Shown: in pieces, positions 60,220 to 64,000 of the stretch | Layout of the letters: each line of letters starts with the position of its first letter | Numbering within the stretch: position 1 is the stretch's first letter | DNA from: Coriobacteriaceae bacterium AM100-PB1-1D-6A | GTDB taxonomy: Bacteria; Actinomycetota; Coriobacteriia; Coriobacteriales; Coriobacteriaceae | Length of the DNA stretch: 64,000 bases | Assembly (NCBI GenBank): GCA_027660625.1 | Contig: JAQDNC010000003.1 | Coordinates: 1-64,000 of the forward strand | Reading direction: 5' to 3' | Translations under genes and position numbers: made by a program | The notes under the pieces: model-generated | What the model saw: the letters and a program-made list of their open reading frames with translations, nothing else | Told to the model about the DNA's origin: nothing | Database searches by the model: none

Positions 60220-60546
60220 CTAGCGAGCATCCACCACGTAGAGGCCAACGCGCACCTGGTGCCACGGGCTACGCTCGGGGGCAACCTGCTGCACGCGCGC
60301 CTCAAATACACCCTCGTGTCCATAATGCATCATCACGGATAGCGGGCCGACCCCGTTTCCCGGAACATAGCCGAGCTTGGTGTTGCCGTAATAGATCGCA
60401 ACCGCCTCAGGGTCATGGGGATTATCGCGCTCGGCACACAGCGTCAGCTTATCGCCGACCTTAAGATCGCCCAGGACCAAGGCACCGTCGGCATACTGAA
60501 ATCCTGCGATATGAAACGACAAAAGAACACGTGAAGGCTCGTACAT
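60220..60546 (-). CDS. HIRAN-domain protein
   Basis: A 108-residue stand-alone HIRAN domain. The family core FHIAGFQYADGALVLGDLKVGDKLTLCAERDNPHDPEAVAIYYGNTKLGYVP is present, with the typical NPHDPxAV and LGYVP motifs. In eukaryotic HLTF the domain grips single-stranded DNA 3' ends at stalled forks; bacterial single-domain forms are less understood. The ATG has GAGGAGCTGCC. Together with the phosphoesterase and DUF2130 genes it suggests a nucleic-acid theme for this stretch. Confidence 0.88.
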   Translation of the reverse strand: MYEPSRVLLSFHIAGFQYADGALVLGDLKVGDKLTLCAERDNPHDPEAVAIYYGNTKLGYVPGNGVGPLSVMMHYGHEGVFEARVQQVAPERSPWHQVRVGLYVVDAR

Positions 60547-60781
60547 GGCAGCTCCTCTAACGGCCGGATAAACCGGCGCTTAACCTTACTGAGAAGTTTA
60601 CGGGCCCGTGCGGACACGAATTCACCCGCTCGCGCCTTTCACCCAGTTGCCGCAACGCTTGCGAGACAGAGCGCTTGCAGATAAGATAGAGGCACGGATG
60701 GCACCCGTTGCAGCGGGTCTTGCCAACTCCAGTGCACGTTTACATCGTGAGAAGTGGCCGTCTTCGCTTACGCGGGGGCGG
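60547..60781. other. Gene-free interval upstream of the HIRAN gene
   Basis: No convincing gene was seen here; the open plus-strand frame at 60608-60829 has poor composition. TCGCTTACG at 60764-60772 repeats at 60852-60860 and flanks the small peptide gene. The interval must also carry the HIRAN promoter. Confidence 0.4.
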
Positions 60782-60865
60782 CTATTTCATTCGGCCGATA
60801 AACAGGCCGAGTTCGATAGCCGCGATTAACAACGCCAGTAACGAAATAACATCGCTTACGTTCAT
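60782..60865 (-). CDS. 27-residue hydrophobic peptide, possible type I toxin
   Basis: A 27-codon ORF (MNVSDVISLLALLIAAIELG then LFIGRMK) with AGAAGGGAATTGGT before the ATG. It is one hydrophobic helix with a short polar N-terminus and a basic end, like Fst- or holin-like type I toxins. CGTAAGCGA occurs on the coding strand in codons 2-5 and again just past the stop (60764-60772), as direct repeats do in Fst-type loci. No antisense RNA promoter was identified. It could also be a small membrane regulator. Confidence 0.5.
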   Translation of the reverse strand: MNVSDVISLLALLIAAIELGLFIGRMK

Positions 60866-60923
60866 ACCAATTCCCTTCTAAAGGGAGTTGGCCCATCCGT
60901 ACCCCATGGCAGTAGTCTAACGT

Positions 60924-60967
60924 AAATGGCAGGTAATAGGAACACTTGTTCGTATTACCTGCCATTT
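60924..60967 (-). terminator. Palindromic terminator of the aldehyde dehydrogenase gene
   Basis: AAATGGCAGGTAATA (60924-60938) and TATTACCTGCCATTT (60953-60967) form a perfect 15-bp stem; the loop can pair further (GAACA/TGTTC). It directly follows the aldehyde dehydrogenase stop. Confidence 0.75.
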
Positions 60968-60968
60968 C

Positions 60969-62348
60969 CTAATGCACAAACATGCGCACGAATTTGTGCT
61001 TCCAGCTTGCGTAGGGCGCATACCGAAACGGCACGTCCAGCCAGGTTGCCTTGTTCACGATGCTCTTCTTGTGGCTAAACGCATCGAAGCTCTCGCGGCC
61101 ATGGTACTGCCCCATGCCGCTCGCGCCCATGCCGCCAAAGCCCATATGGCTCGTAGCCAGATGCATGATGGTGTCGTTAACACAGCCGCCGCCAAAGGGC
61201 ACGTAGCGCACAAAGCGCTGCTGGACCTCGCGGTCCTGGCTAAAGATATACAGGGCCAGCGGCGTCGGACGATCCGTAATAAACGTTTCGGCCTCGTCTA
61301 AGTTCTCAAACGTCAGTACCGGCAAGATGGGGCCGAAGATCTCCTCCTGCATCACGGCGTCATCGGGGGCCACGCCATCCAAAATCGTCGGCTCGATCTT
61401 GAGCGAAGCCTCGCGCGTGACACCTCCAAGCACGACCTTATCGGGATCGATCAGCCCACGCACGCGCGCAAAATGTTTGGCGTTGACGATATGCCCGTAA
61501 TCCTCGTTATCGAGCGGGTGCTCGCCAAACATGCGACGGACCTCTTCCTTGATGAGGCCCAGCAGCTCGTCGTGCACGCTCGTATCGACCAGCAGGTAGT
61601 CGGGCGCCACGCAGGTCTGCCCCACGTTGAGCCATTTACCAAAGGCGATACGCCGTGCCGCAACCTTCAAGTTTGCCGTCGCATCCACGATGCAGGGACT
61701 CTTTCCGCCCAGCTCAAGCGTCACGGGCGCAAGGTTTTTACTTGCGCGCTCCATGACGAGTTTGCCGACCGGAACGCTACCGGTAAAGAAAATCTTGTCC
61801 CAGCACTCATCGAGCAACGCTTCGTTCTCGGCGCGCCCGCCCTCGACAACCGTCACCAGACGCGGATCAAATGCCTCTTCACAGATTTGCTTGAGCACCG
61901 CGCTCGATGCCGGAGCATATGCACTCGGCTTGATGACGACGGTATTGCCTGCGGCAAGGGCGCCAGCGAGCGGCTCGAGCGTCAGCAAAAACGGGTAGTT
62001 CCAGGGCGCCATGATGAGCGTGACGCCATAGGGCACGGCTTGCGTTTTGCACACACTCACGGCGTTGGCAAGATCGCACGGACGCAGGCGCGGACGACTC
62101 CATCGAACCACGTGAGCAATCTGATGACGAATCTCGGAAAGCGACGTGCCGATCTCGCACATATATGCCTCGTCATGCGACTTTCCCAAATCGGTCTTGA
62201 GCGCATGGGCAATATCGGCCTCGTGCGCCCGGACCGCATCGCGTAAACTCACGAGCGCGCGACGTCGAGCATCGACATCAAACGTAGCGTGCGTCTTAAA
62301 GTAGGTGCGCTGATCGCCGACGATGCGCGCAATTTCCCCGGTGTTCAT
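60969..62348 (-). CDS. Aldehyde dehydrogenase (class 3-like)
   Basis: A 459-residue NAD(P)-dependent aldehyde dehydrogenase. The key motifs are APWNYPFLLTLEPLAGALAAGNTVVIKPS, FFTGSVPVGKLVM, LELGGKSP (general-base Glu), NVGQTCVAPDYLLV (nucleophile Cys) and EEIFGPILPVL. The short N-terminus and C-terminal HMGFGGMGASGMGQYHGRESFDAFSH match the class 3/fatty-aldehyde group. It oxidises aldehydes to acids. The gene follows the iron alcohol dehydrogenase with an eight-base gap, so the two enzymes likely interconvert an alcohol, aldehyde and acid. Confidence 0.94.
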   Translation of the reverse strand: MNTGEIARIVGDQRTYFKTHATFDVDARRRALVSLRDAVRAHEADIAHALKTDLGKSHDEAYMCEIGTSLSEIRHQIAHVVRWSRPRLRPCDLANAVSVCKTQAVPYGVTLIMAPWNYPFLLTLEPLAGALAAGNTVVIKPSAYAPASSAVLKQICEEAFDPRLVTVVEGGRAENEALLDECWDKIFFTGSVPVGKLVMERASKNLAPVTLELGGKSPCIVDATANLKVAARRIAFGKWLNVGQTCVAPDYLLVDTSVHDELLGLIKEEVRRMFGEHPLDNEDYGHIVNAKHFARVRGLIDPDKVVLGGVTREASLKIEPTILDGVAPDDAVMQEEIFGPILPVLTFENLDEAETFITDRPTPLALYIFSQDREVQQRFVRYVPFGGGCVNDTIMHLATSHMGFGGMGASGMGQYHGRESFDAFSHKKSIVNKATWLDVPFRYAPYASWKHKFVRMFVH

Positions 62349-62356
62349 GGACCCTC

Positions 62357-63577
62357 CTAGTTCTCGCCCTCAAACATACCACCTGCAACGACTTCGTACA
62401 TATGCTCGAGCTCCAAGCGGTCCATCAAAAGCGGAACGGGGTACAGGGGATTGGCCTCGGCATCGGCATGCGCCGCCATCTCAGGAATGTCGGAGCGGCG
62501 AATACCTGAGACATATTTGGGGATTCCCAGGGCCCCGTTCATGCGGTCGACCCAATCGATAAAGGCCTCGGCCGCAAGACTATCCTGTGCGGTAGCCGGC
62601 GCAATGCCCGCCATGCGAGCGAGGTCGGCAAGCTTGGGGGCGGCGGCGTCACCATAAGCGCGAAGCATGTGCGGCAGGATGATCGCGTTGGCCAAACCGT
62701 GCGGAATTCCGTATCGGCCGCCCAGACTGTGCGCGATGGCATGCACATATCCGACATAGGAGCGGGTAAACGCAACACCCGCCTTATACGCCGCCGAAAG
62801 CATATTGCGACGTGCACGCATGTTGTCGCCATGCTCATAGGCCTCGAGCAAATTGTCGTGGATGAGCTGAACCGCCTGTCGCGCCATCTTGCGCGTATAG
62901 GGCGTGGTGCTTCGCCCGATAAAGGCCTCGACAGCATGCGTCAGGGCGTCCATGCCCGTCTGCCCCGTAATGGAGGCGGGCAGGCCGCGCGTAAACTCGG
63001 GGTCGTGCACCGCAAGGCGCGGGATAAGCACAAAGTCGTTAATGGGGTACTTGTAGTGCGTCTCATCATCGGTAATTACCGCCGCAAGCGTAACCTCGCT
63101 TCCCGTGCCTGCCGTGGTGGGAACGGCGATGAGCAGCGGCAGGCGACGATGAATCCGCAGCAGCCCGCGCATCTTGTTGATGGGCTTGTTTGGCTGCGCG
63201 ATGCGTGCTCCCACGCCCTTGGCACAGTCCATGGCCGAGCCACCGCCAAAGCCGATAATGGCCTGGCAGGCGCTCTCTCGATACAGGGACGCCGCTTCCT
63301 CCACGTTTGAGACCGTGGGGTTCATACGCGTTTCGGCATAGACCGTAACGCCAATCCCCTGAGCCGTAAGCGCACGCTCGAGTGATGCCGTGAGCCCCAA
63401 ACGTGCAATACCAGGGTCTGTCACGATAAGGACCTTCTGGATCGAGCGCTTTTGAAGCACCGCGGGCACATCCTCGGCATGCTCCAAAATGCGCGGCTCG
63501 GTATAGGGCAGGATCGGCAATGCAATGCGAAAAACCGTCTGATATGTTCGGCACCAGGCACGACTGGCTAGATGCAT
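62357..63577 (-). CDS. Iron-containing alcohol dehydrogenase
   Basis: A 406-residue group III alcohol dehydrogenase. The cofactor loop is GFGGGSAMDCAKGVG, followed by AVPTTAGTGSEVT. The metal site is in TGMDALTHAVEAFIG (Asp, His) and in HAIAHSLGGRYGIPHGLANAI (two His). The substrate is not readable from sequence. ATG at 63577 follows AGGGAGTTTCCTTT; the longer frame is unsupported. It is the first gene of the pair with the aldehyde dehydrogenase. Confidence 0.94.
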   Translation of the reverse strand: MHLASRAWCRTYQTVFRIALPILPYTEPRILEHAEDVPAVLQKRSIQKVLIVTDPGIARLGLTASLERALTAQGIGVTVYAETRMNPTVSNVEEAASLYRESACQAIIGFGGGSAMDCAKGVGARIAQPNKPINKMRGLLRIHRRLPLLIAVPTTAGTGSEVTLAAVITDDETHYKYPINDFVLIPRLAVHDPEFTRGLPASITGQTGMDALTHAVEAFIGRSTTPYTRKMARQAVQLIHDNLLEAYEHGDNMRARRNMLSAAYKAGVAFTRSYVGYVHAIAHSLGGRYGIPHGLANAIILPHMLRAYGDAAAPKLADLARMAGIAPATAQDSLAAEAFIDWVDRMNGALGIPKYVSGIRRSDIPEMAAHADAEANPLYPVPLLMDRLELEHMYEVVAGGMFEGEN

Positions 63578-63833
63578 AAAGGAAACTCCCTTATTTGTTG
63601 ATAGGTCAACATTTGCTCGACCGATTGTACTCAGCGGAGATCGCAGACGGCCCGCCAATCGTTAATCAATCAACATCTTCATATCTCAAAATTGTTTTAT
63701 TAAAAATCATTCCTAATAGGCTTCACATTTGGTCGCATTTATGGATAATAGAACTCGTCAAGACGCACGTCCGGAGAGGGCCCTTACGGGACCGGACGAG
63801 CGCGCAATCGCCATCGATCGAAAGGATCGAATC

Positions 63834-64000
63834 ATGAAGTTTGTTTGCCCCGTTTGCGGTTATGTGGAAGAGTTCGACGGCGACCAGCTGCCCGAGGATT
63901 TTAAGTGCCCCCAGTGCGGCGTTCCCGGTTCTCGTTTCCTGAAGCAGGAGGAGGGCCAGCTCGAGTGGGCTGCCGAGCACGTCGTGGGCGTCGCCAAGAT
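63834..64000 (+). CDS. Rubredoxin-domain protein, start of a reverse rubrerythrin-like gene (partial)
   Basis: Cut off by the window edge; 55 codons are present. The product begins MKFVCPVCGYVEEFDGDQLP and continues to CPQCGVPGSRFLKQ, with the two CPxCG knuckles of a rubredoxin iron site, then EWAAEHVVGVAK. An N-terminal rubredoxin followed by W-A-x-E-H is the usual start of reverse rubrerythrin/NADH-peroxidase proteins of anaerobes, which remove H2O2. AAAGGATCGAATC precedes the ATG. An inverted repeat (CGTCCGG...CCGGACG, 63768-63798) lies in the leader. The di-iron domain is not visible. Confidence 0.82.
   Translation, partial: MKFVCPVCGYVEEFDGDQLPEDFKCPQCGVPGSRFLKQEEGQLEWAAEHVVGVAK

Noticed and set aside
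60608..60829. 73-residue plus-strand frame near the small peptide
   Set aside because: No ribosome site or family features; it covers the peptide's repeats on the opposite strand.

Overview
The window looks like chromosomal DNA of a high-GC, anaerobic member of the Coriobacteriia, most likely Collinsella or a close relative. This is inferred from GC- and C-ending codon use, the protein sequences, a RecJ-helicase fusion, a bacterial Elp3, a reverse-rubrerythrin-type start at the right edge, and short GGGACAGG palindromes between genes. No rRNA, CRISPR array, transposase or prophage was seen. There is one tRNA gene.

Layout. 1-330: no convincing protein gene, but a run of hairpins ending in a terminator-like stem, possibly a structured RNA. 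328-2745: a membrane-anchored XRE regulator, the infC-rpmI-rplT translation operon (infC probably starts at AUA) and tRNA-Leu(CAA). 2783-12112: a transglutaminase-fold protein, class II fructose-bisphosphate aldolase, an MBL hydrolase, the (p)ppGpp synthetase/hydrolase and a RecJ-helicase fusion with a small upstream ORF. 12335-15163: a BASS-family transporter, CutC, a DUF4931 protein and a block of palindromes. 15167-20640: a complete branched-chain amino-acid ABC importer (livK-H-M-G-F), with a shrunken livK relic upstream. 20803-29768: homoserine dehydrogenase, an SDR reductase, a cation/proton antiporter, long-form PurL and an EamA permease. 29871-37942: a GGDEF protein, a 2-keto-3-deoxygluconate permease, AzlCD, an HD hydrolase and a three-gene flavoprotein operon resembling the electron-confurcating lactate dehydrogenase LctDBC.

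38288-41473 is an unrecognised operon of exported or membrane proteins, including a very small one with an LAxTG-type sorting signal. 42397-48015 is a compact TerB-N / BrxD-like ATPase / BrxHI-like Lhr helicase operon. It is an orphan set of components related to type 2 BREX and the Ter-linked DNA-processing systems, and is the best candidate here for an under-described, probably anti-phage, system. 48042-57423 is rich in RNA-related genes: Elp3, a methyltransferase with Trm9-like sequence features, TrmB and a Ski2-like DUF3516 helicase, plus an XRE/DUF4097 pair.

57502-64000 holds a DUF2130 coiled-coil protein, a phosphoesterase, a 59-residue acidic/basic protein, a HIRAN protein, a 27-residue membrane peptide resembling type I toxins, an aldehyde dehydrogenase/iron alcohol dehydrogenase pair and the start of a rubredoxin-domain protein. 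Family calls come from reading motifs; no database search was run.
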